Made by a program: the position numbers and the translations under genes. Shown here piece by piece: positions 1-12,512 of a stretch of 64,000 bases of DNA. The DNA lies in assembly GCF_002865645.1 (NCBI RefSeq), contig NW_020194667.1:2131762-2195761 (forward strand). The letters are read 5' to 3'. The number at the start of each line of letters is the position of its first letter. Position 1 is the first letter of the stretch. This DNA is from Hyaloscypha bicolor E. Its lineage: Eukaryota; Ascomycota; Leotiomycetes; Helotiales; Hyaloscyphaceae. The notes below the pieces were generated by a model. That model made no database searches. It saw only the letters and a list, made by a program, of their open reading frames with translations, and was not told the origin of the DNA.

Positions 1-415
1 GTGTTTCGCATGCGGCTGTAGCCGGGGAATGTGATTACGAGCCTAGTTTCATAAGTCTGTGTTCTTAGCGAAGTTTTCAGGCATCGTTCATAGTTTCACA
101 ACAACAACAAATTAAAACCTTATATAATTCAAGCGCACACGATAAAAGAAGCTAGAATGAGTTTGGCAGGCCTTTATAACTAATTCAAAATATAAAAGTA
201 AAGCGTCCAAAATTGTTATGGGGTTCGTTTCTTAGCGAAACGCCCCATAAAAACACAGACTTGTAATACTAGCGTTATCATTGTTTTTATATTTTTAAAG
301 AGGAAAGTCATGCGCTCAAGTAGTTACAACTAATGTACAAAAGTTTATCCCTAAACCCTAGCCATGAGGAGATGTTTTTCTAAGCGCCGCTTTGCTATAA
401 TCCGATCTATAAATA
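1..415. other. non-coding flank, no gene seen
   Basis: No reading frame with coding character and no structured element was recognised. The stretch is moderately AT-rich and lies downstream of the HET gene's stop codon, so it would hold that gene's 3' UTR and terminator. Confidence 0.4.
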
Positions 416-2569
416 TTACCACGAAATATCCACCGTCTCTGGTGGGTGACTCGCCCTCGGATACCCAAGACCCGGTCGTGTTGGAGATATTCGATTGTGG
501 ACCCATTTCTCTCCTTCCATGAACAGAGAGATACAGTGTTGCTCCATCGGTGCTCCGGCAGGATACCAAATCCCGTTGATCCAGCTCTCCCAACCCAGTG
601 GAAGAAGGGGTTTCTTGCCTCTATCTTCCAATTGAACATCGTCCTCCTCCACTTCTATAGAGACATAATTCTGCCATCTGAGCTCTACCTCCGATTCGTC
701 CACCCCCAGGGAGCAGGCCGTCAAGGCCTTTGTCGGCCCATAACATGTGAAGAGTCCGAGAGCGTCAGACTCTTTATTATTCTCCCCAGTCGCCGGATCG
801 TTGTCTAGGTGTCCCAGCCAAAGGCGTCCGAACTGTATGACGTGGTACAGAAGCATCTTGACTGTCAGATCCAGGTGGGACTTGCAGAGGCCTGGCACGC
901 AAGAAGCTGCTTCGTGCCTCCAGAGACTTCGCACGACGTCCTCGGGCTTCGTGTTGGCGTCGTTGTGACTCTTCGTCTCGTCACCGGTCGTTGCACTACC
1001 GAGTTCAACCTCGTCTTGTGGTAAGTGCCTGGCTGTTGCGTCTGCAAGCCTGTGCAGACCATGTTTTTTCAAGGCTTTTTGAAGGTCCCGCAAGAACATC
1101 GCGGCCGGGACCGGCCACAAACCCGGTGGAGTGAAGGAACAGTCTTCTATTGTCCGATGACCGCGCGTATCGCGACTCCAGAGACTTTTAGGAATGATGT
1201 TCACATACTTTTCTTGAAGATCGGTCAGCTCAATCTCCCGATCGATATGCCACAGCCAGCCGTCAACCTGCAAGCCCGTTTCCGTCAATGTGCCGCTGCG
1301 GAAACGAAACGTGGAGAGCAATTCGTGGTCGACGACGCCCAGGCCGCAAAGCGGCTGACAGTCCTGAAGAAATTTGCGCAGAGTCATCATGAACATGTCC
1401 ACCCCAAAGAGGGGGAGTTCTCCGTTAAGTAGGCAGAGAACCACGGCACAGGTGCTGAACCCGTACTCATCAGAGATCAGCTTCCGGGTGTCTAGCCTTT
1501 TTTGAAATCCCAAGACGTTGGCGAAGATCGCCAGCCTGTCGTGAACGAGGTCGTTCTCTCGAAGCTCAAGTTCTGCTAGCATTTTGCTAGTATACGTCCA
1601 TTGTCCCCCCATGGGATCCTTCAAATCAACGCCATCGAATTCCGTGAATCTCATGTCAGCAATATGCCGCATCGCGTGTTTAAGGTCACTCCAACTCTCG
1701 AATTTGCCATGCCATGGGTCACGGGCACCGCTCCATGAGTTTCTCCAGGATTTGCTGTGTATGTGGCAGAACCCGTAAGCTAGCCTGTTCAGCTGGAACT
1801 CTGCATATCCTGTGGTCTGGCCGAGCGATGCAGGGCGGGCGATGTTCGAACTGACTCTAGTGACGACGTGCAAATTCTCCCCAGACAGCCACCGCTCTTG
1901 AAATACCCACGCCCTCTTGAACCACCGCTGCTTATCAAGAATACAAAAGAGGTCATACCCCGCATGCATAAGCTCCGTCTCGGCCTCCCGACGCGTCGGC
2001 ATTTCATTCGCATTGAGCGCAGCTAGCGCATCGACTAACGGCTGTGTGGTCAGTTCGGCGGTCAGGATGCCCAGCGTACGGCGACCGCGACGGTAAACGA
2101 TATCCATGGAGTTGATTCCCTGTTCTTTATCGTCAAGCTGCTGCTGCTCGATGCACTCTTGGTCGATCCAGACGAACGGAATATCGTGGACGCGAGCATA
2201 GTCCATGGCCACCGAGAGGACGTAATCTGGCGCACGACTCCGTCGTAATCCATTGGGAGTCTCGATATCAAAGCCTCCATTCTTTCTCAGCAGGTCTTCG
2301 TCAGTACCTGTAGGCCAACAGTATGAGATGGAGAGATAGTTGGTCTCATCCGGATGCTCGCCCATGCCTCCTAGTCGAATGCGTGGCGGTGGTGATGTTC
2401 CCGTCGACGAGGTATTGGTGGAAGGAACATGCAGGAGCCTCAGATTCCTCGCCCATGCTTCTGATCTTTCGCCTGGGGCCATGCATTCCTGGATGTCGAG
2501 CATCCGCTTCATCATTGTTGCGCCATTGCCGTGCAGTTTCTCGAAACTAACATCCACGTCGCGCAACAT
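416..2569 (-). CDS. HET-domain protein (heterokaryon incompatibility family)
   Basis: Intronless 717-residue frame. Residues 78-85 (YLSISYCW) and 130-140 (IPFVWIDQECI) are the two best conserved blocks of the fungal HET domain, followed by the usual VYRRGRRTLGIL segment near residue 155. HET proteins mediate non-self recognition and programmed cell death after hyphal fusion; the partner is not deducible here. The long C-terminal part shows no second domain I recognise. The start was taken at the first Met of the frame; Met19 or Met20 are alternatives. The gene is intact although it lies beside a decayed transposon. A second HET gene in the window (about 16.3 kb) is dead. Confidence 0.85.
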   Translation of the reverse strand: MLRDVDVSFEKLHGNGATMMKRMLDIQECMAPGERSEAWARNLRLLHVPSTNTSSTGTSPPPRIRLGGMGEHPDETNYLSISYCWPTGTDEDLLRKNGGFDIETPNGLRRSRAPDYVLSVAMDYARVHDIPFVWIDQECIEQQQLDDKEQGINSMDIVYRRGRRTLGILTAELTTQPLVDALAALNANEMPTRREAETELMHAGYDLFCILDKQRWFKRAWVFQERWLSGENLHVVTRVSSNIARPASLGQTTGYAEFQLNRLAYGFCHIHSKSWRNSWSGARDPWHGKFESWSDLKHAMRHIADMRFTEFDGVDLKDPMGGQWTYTSKMLAELELRENDLVHDRLAIFANVLGFQKRLDTRKLISDEYGFSTCAVVLCLLNGELPLFGVDMFMMTLRKFLQDCQPLCGLGVVDHELLSTFRFRSGTLTETGLQVDGWLWHIDREIELTDLQEKYVNIIPKSLWSRDTRGHRTIEDCSFTPPGLWPVPAAMFLRDLQKALKKHGLHRLADATARHLPQDEVELGSATTGDETKSHNDANTKPEDVVRSLWRHEAASCVPGLCKSHLDLTVKMLLYHVIQFGRLWLGHLDNDPATGENNKESDALGLFTCYGPTKALTACSLGVDESEVELRWQNYVSIEVEEDDVQLEDRGKKPLLPLGWESWINGIWYPAGAPMEQHCISLFMEGEKWVHNRISPTRPGLGYPRASHPPETVDISW

Positions 2570-3299
2570 CGCGACTTGGTCACGCGAGCGCCCCTCCCCA
2601 ATCGTTACCGGAACTCGCTGATGAAAGTAGAATCGGCAGTATTGGGTCTGAAGTCAAGGATGGAATCGAGCGAAATGTTTGTTGCTCATGAGCGGTGTAG
2701 CCACCCACAGGCGGAAATAGCCATGGCTTTCGATAGTGACCAACTGACGAGATCTTGATCTGAATCTGATTGGACAGCGGAGACCAACCTGCACGACTTC
2801 GGCACTCCCAGCGCACTTGACCTGAACAAATCAATTGGCGAACCAGAAATCGATTGTGCTCGCGACTGTAAGTTATTGGACACAATACAAACAGTGTACT
2901 GTAATACGACAGTACTAAGTTATTTTCCTGGACATAGGTGTCCTCGCGACTTTGCCAAAGCACCAGCGCAAAGGCGCGGGATCGCTATTGATGACTGAAC
3001 TCTGCAAGCAGGCGGATCAGACCGAGCACCAGAGTTATGCTGAGGTCTCACCTCTCGGCAGACCCTTATAAACAGTTCGCGTTTGAAACGCAAGACAGGT
3101 TCAGTGTCGTGATTGATGGCGAACCATACGTCGACTGCTGTATGGTGCGCGAATCACAAAAGCCATCGTGAGCGACTACGCAGGGATATCATTTAGTGAT
3201 TGGCGATATGAGCAATTAAGACTTAATCTCATGCGTTGAAACTGCCAAATTAGATGCTATTATGGTAGTACGTCGGTATGACCCAAATACAACCAAAAT
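2570..3299. other. intergenic, upstream of HET gene
   Basis: No supported gene. Presumably contains the HET promoter on the minus strand. It ends exactly at the target duplication of the first hAT element. Confidence 0.4.
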
Positions 3300-5852
3300 G
3301 GTCACCCCAGGCTCGGCAACGATTGGCGTTTTGCACTATCGATAATAATCGATGCCATAATCGTAAGGTATCGATTGTATCGATAGTGCAATCGATTGTT
3401 TAGCGAGCTAATCCCTACATACGTACGATTTTACCCCTTTTCTAATTCCAGAAGGTTCAGAAGTTTAGTAAAGTACTATACTATATATAATAAAGGAAAG
3501 GCTCTCTGTTATTTACCTATTTAAAGAAAGTATCTAGAATTCCAGTCCTTTTCCAGTGCTTAAGGCACTCCCGCATCTCAATTGTCTCGGCTTCTAGCTG
3601 CCCCCTATCCCAGCTTACCGTACGACGAGCCCCTGAAAAGACTCTCTCTGGTTCATCGCTCATTGGTACTATTGAGAGGATATCAATAGCCATACGAGAG
3701 AGCTTAGGCCAGCGTTGCCTTTGTATATCTTGGCACTATCATACAAGGGCCCCCTTTTTACCAGGATCATACGATTCCTCCATATTAAAGTCCACATACT
3801 CGTCCCCACTTGCTGGCCTAGTAGCTAATTAAAGGGCTAAGGCAAGCCGATCGTAAGTATCGAGTGCTTCTGGCTCCTGAGAAGAGCTAGTAGTTGGAAT
3901 AATTGGAGCTTGTGGCCCCTCGTCCCGATATCTTTCCCAGAGCTTTTTTACTCTTAGTAGAACTGGCTTTACCCACTTCTTTGGCCAGTACGTTTCAATA
4001 TATCTTATACGGTATACAGGGTTCAGAATCAAAGCGGCAGTATAAATAGGAGACATATCTGTCTTTATATAGTACTTATTAAGTACTGCATATACGATAT
4101 TCAGGCGTTAAAGGAAATCTTGGCTCTCTTTATCCTTTTTCTTTTTATACTTAGCCTATAAAAGTTAATTAAGTAAAGATAAGGAAGAAAGGAAAGAGAG
4201 AAAGGAAAAGGGGTAAGCTTATAGTTGTTTCTTGCAAGTATTTAATTAAAATATCCATTATAAAGAGTATAGCATTAATAGATATGGAATCTCCCTCTAT
4301 AGTAAAAGTAGCTCGTAAGAAGGGACTAAGGAATTCCTTAATCATACGAAGCTTTTTCTAGTCTTGGTAGCTCAAAAGATCTAGTTCCAGCTCTTCCTCA
4401 TAGTCCTGGCAATACTTTTCTACTACAGGCCTCAAATTGAGAAGTACAAAAAGCATATCGTACTAGCTATTCTACCTCGTTCGATTATCCATTAGAATTA
4501 GCCTTTTCGCAAGAGCTTTAAAGGCTGCCGTATGGCCTGGTGATCTATGAATATAAATAATAATATTATATGCTTGGCCAAGTAGTCCCAAGAGCCTAAA
4601 CTTGGCCCTAATTGCTTCCTTATCCGCAAGCTCTCTAGTCTCCTCCTGGCCATTATATAATTCAAGCTCTTCTGCTCTAATTACGTCCGTAAATAGGAAG
4701 GCTTGGATAATAAGATTAATAATATGGCCAATATAGCGAACTCGCCATTCCTCTATATTCCACTCCCTATCGTACGACTCTACTAAGAAGGCTTGAATAT
4801 ATTAACAAAGAACATTATTTGAGGAAGTATTATCGGTAATAATAGCCCCAAGCTTTCGTATAATACCGTAATCCTCAAGAACAGGGCGAAGAATAGAGAA
4901 CTAGTCCTCTTTACTATGGCCAGGTACTCTCTGGAGAGCAAGAAGAGCTTTTTGCCTCTTATAATCGTATATAGTAAAGTATATACAAACTGCCAGAAGA
5001 AGTAATCGATTTGGGAAGGTCCAAATATCGAGCGAAATATGGATAAGTGAGACTGCCGATTAAAGGGTCTTTCGTATAATAATCTTATGCTTTCCCCAAG
5101 CTTCTTTGACTTTATTATAAACTCCAGAGTAAGAGGTTATAATCTTGCCCTCGCAAGCTCGATTCAGGACTTGGCAAAAGGTATGAAATTCCGGCCATTT
5201 AACGAGAGTAAAAGACAGATTCCGTACGATAATCAGGGAGATTAGAGCTTTAGTAATAACTACTGTATTAAGGCAAGCTCCAAGGACCTTATTATTAAAC
5301 TCCTCAATCCCATTTCCCTCCTTAGCTTGAGCTTCGTACCAGAGTTATTTGAATTACTGGTTTATAGTAATTTGGCTCTTACTTTTAGCCTTTGATATCG
5401 TAATTTAGTAGTGGCGGCTCAAATAATCCCCCATATTTCTTGATATTCGTATACCATATGGCTCAGTTTCACAAAGGGTATAATAAAGAACGTCTTGCTT
5501 AAGATTATCTGGAGTAGGAATATAACAAAATTCCTAACAAGGTGCTCTTAACTTTGACATATCTAGAGTACTTGGAGTGGAATCTACTGAAACTGATCGC
5601 GCAAACGATGAATCTGGTTCAAGTGAAGAAGACATTTTGACGATATCTTTGGAAAAAATCAGTATGCGAGGCAGGGAAAATAGAGAGAAGAGAGAGAGAG
5701 AGAAGAAAAAAATGGGGGGATGCGGGGTAAAAGCGGTGGAACAATCGTTTAGTAATCGATTACCAATCGATTACAATCGATAGCTAATCAATAGTGCACA
5801 CAATCGATTGCTAATCGATTACTCAGCAATCGTTGCCGAGCCTGGGTCACCC
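3300..5852 (-). mobile_element. hAT DNA transposon, decayed (2537 bp plus TSD)
   Basis: Perfect 18-bp terminal inverted repeats CAGGCTCGGCAACGATTG at 3308-3325 and, as the reverse complement, at 5827-5844. They are flanked by a perfect 8-bp target duplication GGTCACCC at 3300-3307 and 5845-5852. Eight-bp TSDs with CAG-starting TIRs are the hAT signature. Both subterminal regions (about 3335-3405 and 5740-5822) are crowded with ATCGAT/ATCGATT motifs, likely transposase-binding repeats. The single transposase frame runs on the minus strand and is broken. Confidence 0.92.
3540..5635 (-). pseudogene. hAT transposase, broken
   Basis: Minus-strand translation from about 5635 (MSSSLEPDSSFARS...) to about 3540 gives a hAT transposase interrupted by several stops. 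The first is a TAG about 33 codons in. The middle keeps ISLDIWTFPNRLLLLAV and IITDNTSSNNVLC. The hAT dimerisation region reads SMSDEPERVFSGARR-like at 3590-3660 (MSDEPERVFSGARRTVSWDR). A 75-codon open piece at 3829-4056 (YTAALILNPVYRIRYIE) is the conserved segment before it. Stops such as CAG to TAG fit C-to-T change by RIP. The element cannot make its own transposase. Confidence 0.85.
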
Positions 5853-6234
5853 TTTTGCGCCCATTATAATTTTTTAACTAGTAGAATGTGGCTCATGTCC
5901 AAGCTTAGGTTCGCTTAAGGTGGCGCTTGGGTGACACCTTTTAGCGGGTTGCTCAGCCTCACTGTACGAACAATTCATCGGGCATGCAGGCCTGTGTCAC
6001 CACATCTCGCTGCTGGCCTCGTTGGTATCAAGGCTTTCAAGCCCATTTCCCAGACTTGATTGAACTGGCCTCGAGCCTGATCTCACCTTTCCTTTTATCA
6101 TCCTCCACCAGCAGCATTATTATATTATATCGTGCATTGCTTGCCTTACGACTCTCAGCTATCGCTCAGCCGTATTATTTCGCAATACCCAGTGCCTGGC
6201 CTCACTGCTTCAGCCCTGCGAAATTTGATTCAGC
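5853..6234. other. upstream region of split membrane-protein gene
   Basis: No gene supported. The pyrimidine-rich stretch just before 6235 looks like a fungal promoter/5' UTR for the following gene. Confidence 0.35.
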
Positions 6235-6831
6235 ATGTTTGCCGATCGCCTCCTCTTTGCTTTGCTCACAGTCGCCCTCATTACCCTGACCTCAGCTCAA
6301 CATCAGAATGCGACCAATTCGTCCACGACGAAGCATGCACCGACTGATCGCGTTGGTTGGGTTTCTACACCTCCTGGCCGAAGCACGATGAATATCGTTT
6401 GGAGCTGCGTGTCAATACTCCTGGTCTGCACCTACAAATGTCTTCACTTCAACATACCAAGTTTCGAGGAGAAGCGAGCTGGATGGTATACACTAGAGCT
6501 GAAGGGTTGGAGCATCTATTATTGGCCGAAGTGGCTACTTATTCGAAGCTATCTGCGAAAGCTAGGATGGATGCTGGGGGTTGCCCTTGCCCCGGAGGTG
6601 GGGGTCGGCTTGGCAGTGATGGAATATTTCCAGGCGTGCAAGGATTTGGAAGAGGTGAAAGGACGGTGGCCCGATTTGGAAATTGATTTAGTTCACGCCT
6701 TTTATGCTAGGATGGGAGGTTTTGCGGTCCAGCTTACAGATGCCCAAGAAGCGACAGCAACCCCTCCGAAGCCGCGTCTGCTTCCCGAAATTGGCCATGA
6801 TAAAGCATCTGAGTTAGCAACTCCAACAGAG

Positions 6832-9800
6832 ACTACGGCCAGTGTGTCAAATGAGTAGAGTAGAGTAGAGTAGTGGGCACTACTCATACTCTACTCAACC
6901 AAATAAAGCGCTACTCATACTCTACTCATATTCTACTCAGGCTACTCATGAGTAGTTGAGTAGTATGAGTAGTATGCACGTGACGGGTACACGTGATAAA
7001 GCTAGCCTAATAAAGTAAAGTTCCGGCTGCTCCCGCTCTAGTACCACCTCGCCACCCAATCAGGTAGTGGCGTGGCTTGGTAAGCGAACCGAAGCCTTAC
7101 GATACTTCTAGAATTATCTCGACTTAGGTACTTAGTAATAATAGTAATTCTATTAGTAAAAATTTGAAATTAAGTAGTTAGAATCTTCGAGATAATGGGA
7201 TTCTTTATAATTAGAAGAATAATTAAGAAGCTCTTAGAAAATTAGAATTTTCTATAAGAATATACTATTTTCCTCGATTTTTTGTTTTTCTCTTACTTTA
7301 ATTATATAAAAAAGCTCAACTATTACTCCTATTTATATATTTTCTATTATATATATTCTTATTTATATTTAATATATTCGGAAATATCTCAATAATCCTT
7401 AATTAAGATAAACTTAGCTCAAAATCATCCTGATTTTAAGTTAAAACCACTTAATAAATAACCTTATCTTTTTAAAAAAGGCTATTTAGGGAAGATATTA
7501 GATCCTATATAAGAAGATCTAGAAGAGGCTTATATATATACTATTAAGTACTTAGTTCAAGGTTATTCGTAAGTTAATATATTAATATTTAATAATTTTT
7601 TAACTAATTAATATAATAGTAAAAAATAGATAAATTAATAACTATATATTTAAACTAGTAATTACTATATTTATTTTCGAAATTTATATAAATCTATTAC
7701 TCTTAAGACTCTTAATAAAGGAAATAATAGTAAGTTATTTTATATTAAATAAAATATTAATTTTACTAATATATTTATTAGATAAAAGTAAAGCTTCTCA
7801 AGCCTCTTAATTAACTATAACTGGCCTTTTTAATAAGTAATTAGAATAACGAAATAAAGGCTTTACTATTAGTTACTTTAAAAGATTATTATTAATAATA
7901 ATATTTCTTTTCGGGCTATTACTATACTAAGCTTTAAAAAGCTTTTATCTTATTTAAATAAGTAAGTTTTTATTATAATCCTCTTTATTTATATATATAT
8001 TAATATTTTATAGTTAAGTACCTGCTATATATTCGAAAACCCTTATAAATAAACTTAAATTATATTATATTAAAAAGTCTTTAAATATTAAAAAAGAACT
8101 AAAAGAAAATATTAAATCTTAAAAGACTTTCTCTATTATTTTAGATACTTGAACAGGTATAAATTAAAAGGCCTTTCTTAGTATTACTATATAAGTTAAT
8201 GAATTATTAATTAATTAATTCTTTTTAAAAGATATACTAATTTTATTTTAGATATTTTATAAATAAAGATTTTATATTAAAATCTTATTTATTAGCTATA
8301 AAAGACTTAAATAATATATACTCTAGTATTTATATACTTTCTGTTTTATTAGAAGCTTTAAAATAGTATAATATTAAATATAATATTACTAGATAAGTAA
8401 TTTTAAATATTTATTAAATAATTACTAATATATTTTATTTAGTATTACTCGAGATAATACTAGCTCAAATAATACCTTATTAAAAGCTTTTATAAAGTAT
8501 TATAATAAGGAAGGCATTAAATTTCAAGGAGATATTCCCTATATAGCTTATATATTAAACTTAGTAATTCAGGATATTTTAAAAGCTCTTATTAAAAACA
8601 ATTATAATACTTCTTATTCTACTAATTTATATAAGCAAGAAATAGAAGAACTTGAAGATAGAGAAGAAGATAAAGAAGGAGAACAAATAACAAGTAAGTT
8701 TCCTATATAATTTATAAGAGATTTATTAATAATTATAGATTTATTAATTTAGAGAAAGGTTAGAAAGACTATTATAGGTCTTAAATATAACTAAGAAAAC
8801 CGATGGCTATTAGAAGCTCAAATTAAAGCTTTTAATATAGAAAATACTCAATTCCCTTAACTTAGTAAGTAATTAATTTTTAGTTTTTAATTATTTAGTT
8901 ATTTAATTATTAATTAATACTAATTACCTATAGATTAAAAAATACGGTAGTCTTTAACTTATTATATATTAAAGAACTTTATATATATATATAAAGCTAT
9001 TAAAGTAGTTACTAATAGCTCTAATTTAAAGGCTTTTAAAAATAAAAGTCTAGTTTTAACTAATATTAAAATTACTTATTTAAATAATATTTTAAATATA
9101 ATTTCGATATTTATTAAAGCTATAACTAAAGTATAAGCCGAAAATTACCCTACTATATATTATATTATACCTGAGGTATATAAAATATATAATAAACTTG
9201 AAAATTTTAAAAAGGAATTTAAAGTAAGTTTTTTCTTAAATTCTTCTTATATTATTAATAATATTATACTAATTTTTAATAGGATAAAGCATTTACAGAT
9301 ACTATTAATAAGGGTATAGCTAAGCTTCGAAAATATTATCCTAAAACAAGTATTTTAGATAATAAAAGCAAAGCTTTATATTTAGTTCTTATTCTTAATT
9401 CTCGAATTAAACGAGAAGGATTAACTAGTATTAGTTTATCTAGTAGTATATCTTCGGATATATATAATAGATTAAAAACTAATTATAATATATAAGTAAT
9501 TCTTTTTATTATTATTTAATAAATTAATAACTAATTCTTTAATTTAGATATAAATATAATTATAATATATCTCAAGCTAGATCTGATTCCTCGGATCTTA
9601 GTATAGCTAATTCCGACTCTAATAACTTAGATATATAGATTACTAATTTGTCTTCTAAAATAGAAAATAAATTAATAACTTATTTAGAAGAAAAGAGAGA
9701 AGATAAAAGAGTAAGTAAAATTCACTTAAATTCTATTAAATAATTATCCGATATTTCCTTAATATTTTTTAATATATTAGTACTAATATATATATATAGA

Positions 9801-10378
9801 TTAAGCTATTAGATTATTGGAAGTCTAATATGGCTAGATTTCCTGTTTTAGCTTTAATAGCTAGGAAATATCTAGGAATCCCAGCTTCCTCGGTCTCTAG
9901 TAAGAGGTTTTTCTCTCAAGGTATTCTTATTATTACTAAGCTATATAATAGACTTAATAAGAGTACTTTTAAGATAATATCTTGCTTAAAAAGCTGGGGG
10001 CTATTTAAAGACGAATTAGAAGAGGCTAAAAAAGAAGAGAAAAAGGAAGAGAAAAAGGAGAAAAAGAAAGATTTTGAGAAGGATAATTAGTTTATTATTA
10101 TAGAAAATTAATATTTAGCTAGTTTTATATAAGGCCTATTCTTTATTTATTATAGCTACTTAATAAGTACCTTACTTATTTAATAATTATTAAGTAAACC
10201 TCGATTTTATTATAGTCACGTAACGACTACTCAAACTACTCAAACTACTCATAAGTATATACTCTACTCTACTCAAAAAAATTGGGAATTACGCTACTCA
10301 TATTCTACTCACGCTACTCATGAATATTCATGAGTAGTATGAGTAGTATGAGTAGTTCTTTGACACACTGACTACGGC
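6832..10378 (+). mobile_element. hAT DNA transposon, strongly AT-rich (3531 bp plus TSD)
   Basis: TIRs CAGTGTGTCAAA (6840-6851) and TTTGACACACTG (10359-10370) are perfect inverted copies. The 8-bp TSD ACTACGGC occurs at 6832-6839 and 10371-10378. Both ends carry clustered GAGTAG/CTACTC motifs (about 6852-6975 and 10225-10355), likely subterminal binding repeats. The interior is extremely AT-rich with few open frames, consistent with heavy RIP. It lies in the coding sequence of a membrane-protein gene in the same orientation. Confidence 0.95.
8440..10090 (+). pseudogene. hAT transposase remnant, RIP-degraded
   Basis: Plus-strand fragments include TRDNTSSNNTLLKAF near 8450-8500 (hAT catalytic core) and the C-terminal dimerisation region at 9830-10090 (ARKYLGIPASSVSSKRFFSQG, KSWGLF). 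The last piece ends in a lysine/glutamate-rich tail. Many stops separate the fragments. The sequence is unlike the transposase of the 3.3 kb element, so this is a different hAT family. Confidence 0.8.
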
Positions 10379-11351
10379 AGTGGGCCATCCAGACAATCCA
10401 CAGAAGGGTGCTCATGCAAACGAACCAGCTGAAATGAGCTCTTCAGATATCGGGAAACTCCCTTCGCCGACCCGAATGCCTCAGAATTTATTTAGGCTCA
10501 GTTTGTCTGAGTATGGTGGGTTTTCATCCCTCTTCCCTTGAGTTTTGAGTTTCACGATAAACCAACGATGTCCATGCTCTGCTAACACTCTAGAAAGTGG
10601 AACTCTGCTATGATGCTTCCTCGAAGGATTCCTTTATCAGCAAGCACGATATAAAAGATAGAAGCAAGACCGATGCCTTTTCAAAAGTTTTCGCCATAGT
10701 CCAGTCTTCTTGGCTCATTGTACAAAGTATTACTCGCGTTGCATCTGGTTTATCGCTCAGCCAGCTTGAGCTGGCAACCATGGCCTATATTATTCCTGCA
10801 GCTGTGATATACGGTTTTTGGTTAGAGAAACCTTTCGGTGTGGAGCACGTAACCACTATCCACCGTCCTAGAGAAAAAATTTCAACAGATCCTGTGCCAT
10901 GGAAGAAAACAAGTTGGGTCAGTGCAGTGGGAGATGCGATAAGCCTCGAAAAGAATTTTGGAAAGAGAATGCTGCATTTTACCTTGTTGCCACTCTCTTC
11001 TCCGCTGTCCATCTCGGAGCCTGGAACTGGGAATTTACATCTCCTGTGGCGAGGCTACTTTGGAGAATATTTGGGGTGTTTGCCACGGCTGCTGGCCCTT
11101 ACCTTGTTATCGTCTTGGTAGTGATACATAAGTGGGACTCTTTTTCGACTGGCAATTACACTACGCTATACCTGGTCGGCGATAAAATCGCTGACATCCT
11201 AGTCAATGGTTGGGCAACGGTCTTCATCATTTCGTTATACATTATTTCTCGATGTGTATTATTTGTTCTTATCGTTTATTCTCTTTCATCGATGCCATTT
11301 GGGGTTTATATGACTGTAGATTGGACGACCTATTTTCCATTTTTGTCCTAG

Positions 11352-12365
11352 GCCATTCAAGTATCCTATGCGACGGGAAGGATATCAAACCATTTCTCCT
11401 TTGTATTCCATAATTCAGCGCACTATATTATACATTCTTAGGCACATAATCAACCCTCACCTCTACCTAGCAGAAGTCACGAGGAAGTGAGGAAAATAGT
11501 GCAACTATTTAGAATTACAAATTACCCGAGACTTCTATGTTAATAAGTCTAAGTTCTCTACTGAAACTATTGATCTTTCGGCGGTCTCTCATGTTGATAA
11601 AACTGAGCACGGGCGTATCACTCTATGGTTCCTTGTCCCGTGAAGGGGAGCCAAAATGGAAAGAGAAGGCATTAGCTAGGAAGAGAGTTTCGGGTAAGAA
11701 AGTGAAGCGGGCGTCAGGATGGTGGAACCTGAAAAAGGGGAGAGTCAGCTGCTAACAGACGGGATCACCAGAAAGCCACAAGATTGTGCTCAGCATTCCA
11801 CGTCGGGAAATATCAGCCACGAGATTATAATTTCCGCTTGGCCTCTGTGTTTTTGTAGCTCTACCACATAGCTGCCGGGCTAGACGACTCCTCTACCTGG
11901 AAATCTCATAATGATTCATATCTTGCACCTAAGATTTGAGTAGATTTAATTAAATTCGTCTTCTATTGCGTCGCTTGCACCTTTTAACTGAATTTAACAT
12001 TTCAGGGTCTTTCAAATCGCAATTGTGATCAATCCGTACATATGTAATGCTTCATAATGCGTAGGGAGTTTATCACAATTCTCGAGGTGATTAGAGTCGA
12101 CCTATCAGCCCCGAGCGAAAAATGCGCTCAGCAAGGAGTAGATGTTTCTAAACTAGGTGTTCCTTGCTCCCAGCGCCAATATTCAGGAGTTACGTAAAGG
12201 AACTTCCTGCTCCGGATTCTCGGGAAACGCCTCCAGCTTTTTGTCTCAGATCGGAAAACATACAGGCGTTCGGAGTTGTTCGAGTATCGCTGGACAATCT
12301 AGATCCCACTGTTTAATGATCCAAAGTCAAGGGAAACAATTTTCGAACACAAATTCAGCATAAAG
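11352..12365. other. intergenic, no gene recognised
   Basis: Only short frames without family resemblance. It would include the 3' end of the split membrane-protein gene. Confidence 0.35.
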
Positions 12366-12512
12366 TGAGACATAGAAAGTGAGAAGTGAGAAGTGGAAAG
12401 TGAGAAGTGAAAAGTGAGGAGTGGAAGGTGAGGAGTGGAAGGTGAGGAGTGGAAGGTGAGGAGTGGAAGGTGAGGAGTGAAAGGTGAGGAGTGGATGGTA
12501 AGAAGTAGAAAG
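12366..12512. repeat. GA-rich minisatellite, about 14-bp unit
   Basis: Tandem degenerate copies of a 14-bp unit close to GTGAGGAGTGGAAG. The best-preserved copies lie at about 12415-12490. The 5' copies are shorter variants (GTGAGAAGTG). No coding potential. Confidence 0.85.

Larger units (their letters stand above)
6235..11351 (+). pseudogene. multi-pass membrane protein gene, split by a hAT insertion
   Basis: The first part (6235-6839) has a signal peptide (FADRLLFALLTVALITLTSA) and the block GRSTMNIVWSCVSILLVCTY, typical of a large, unnamed fungal family of multi-pass membrane proteins. At codon 200 the frame enters a transposon. After the second TSD copy (10371-10378) the frame resumes (VGHPDNPQKGAH...), passes a probable intron 10516-10597, and continues with LSLSQLELATMAYIIPAAVI. 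A frame change near 10930-10960 is needed to reach FYLVATLFSAVHLGAWNW and the remaining membrane segments ending at 11351. Insertion plus frameshift make it a null allele. The truncated 207-codon frame could still be translated as a fragment. Function of the family is unknown to me. Confidence 0.8.

Noticed and set aside
6852..6975. GAGTAG/CTACTC arrays considered as a telomere-like or CRISPR-like repeat
   Set aside because: They occur only at both ends of the hAT element in mixed orientation, as transposase-binding subterminal repeats do; CRISPR does not occur in fungi.
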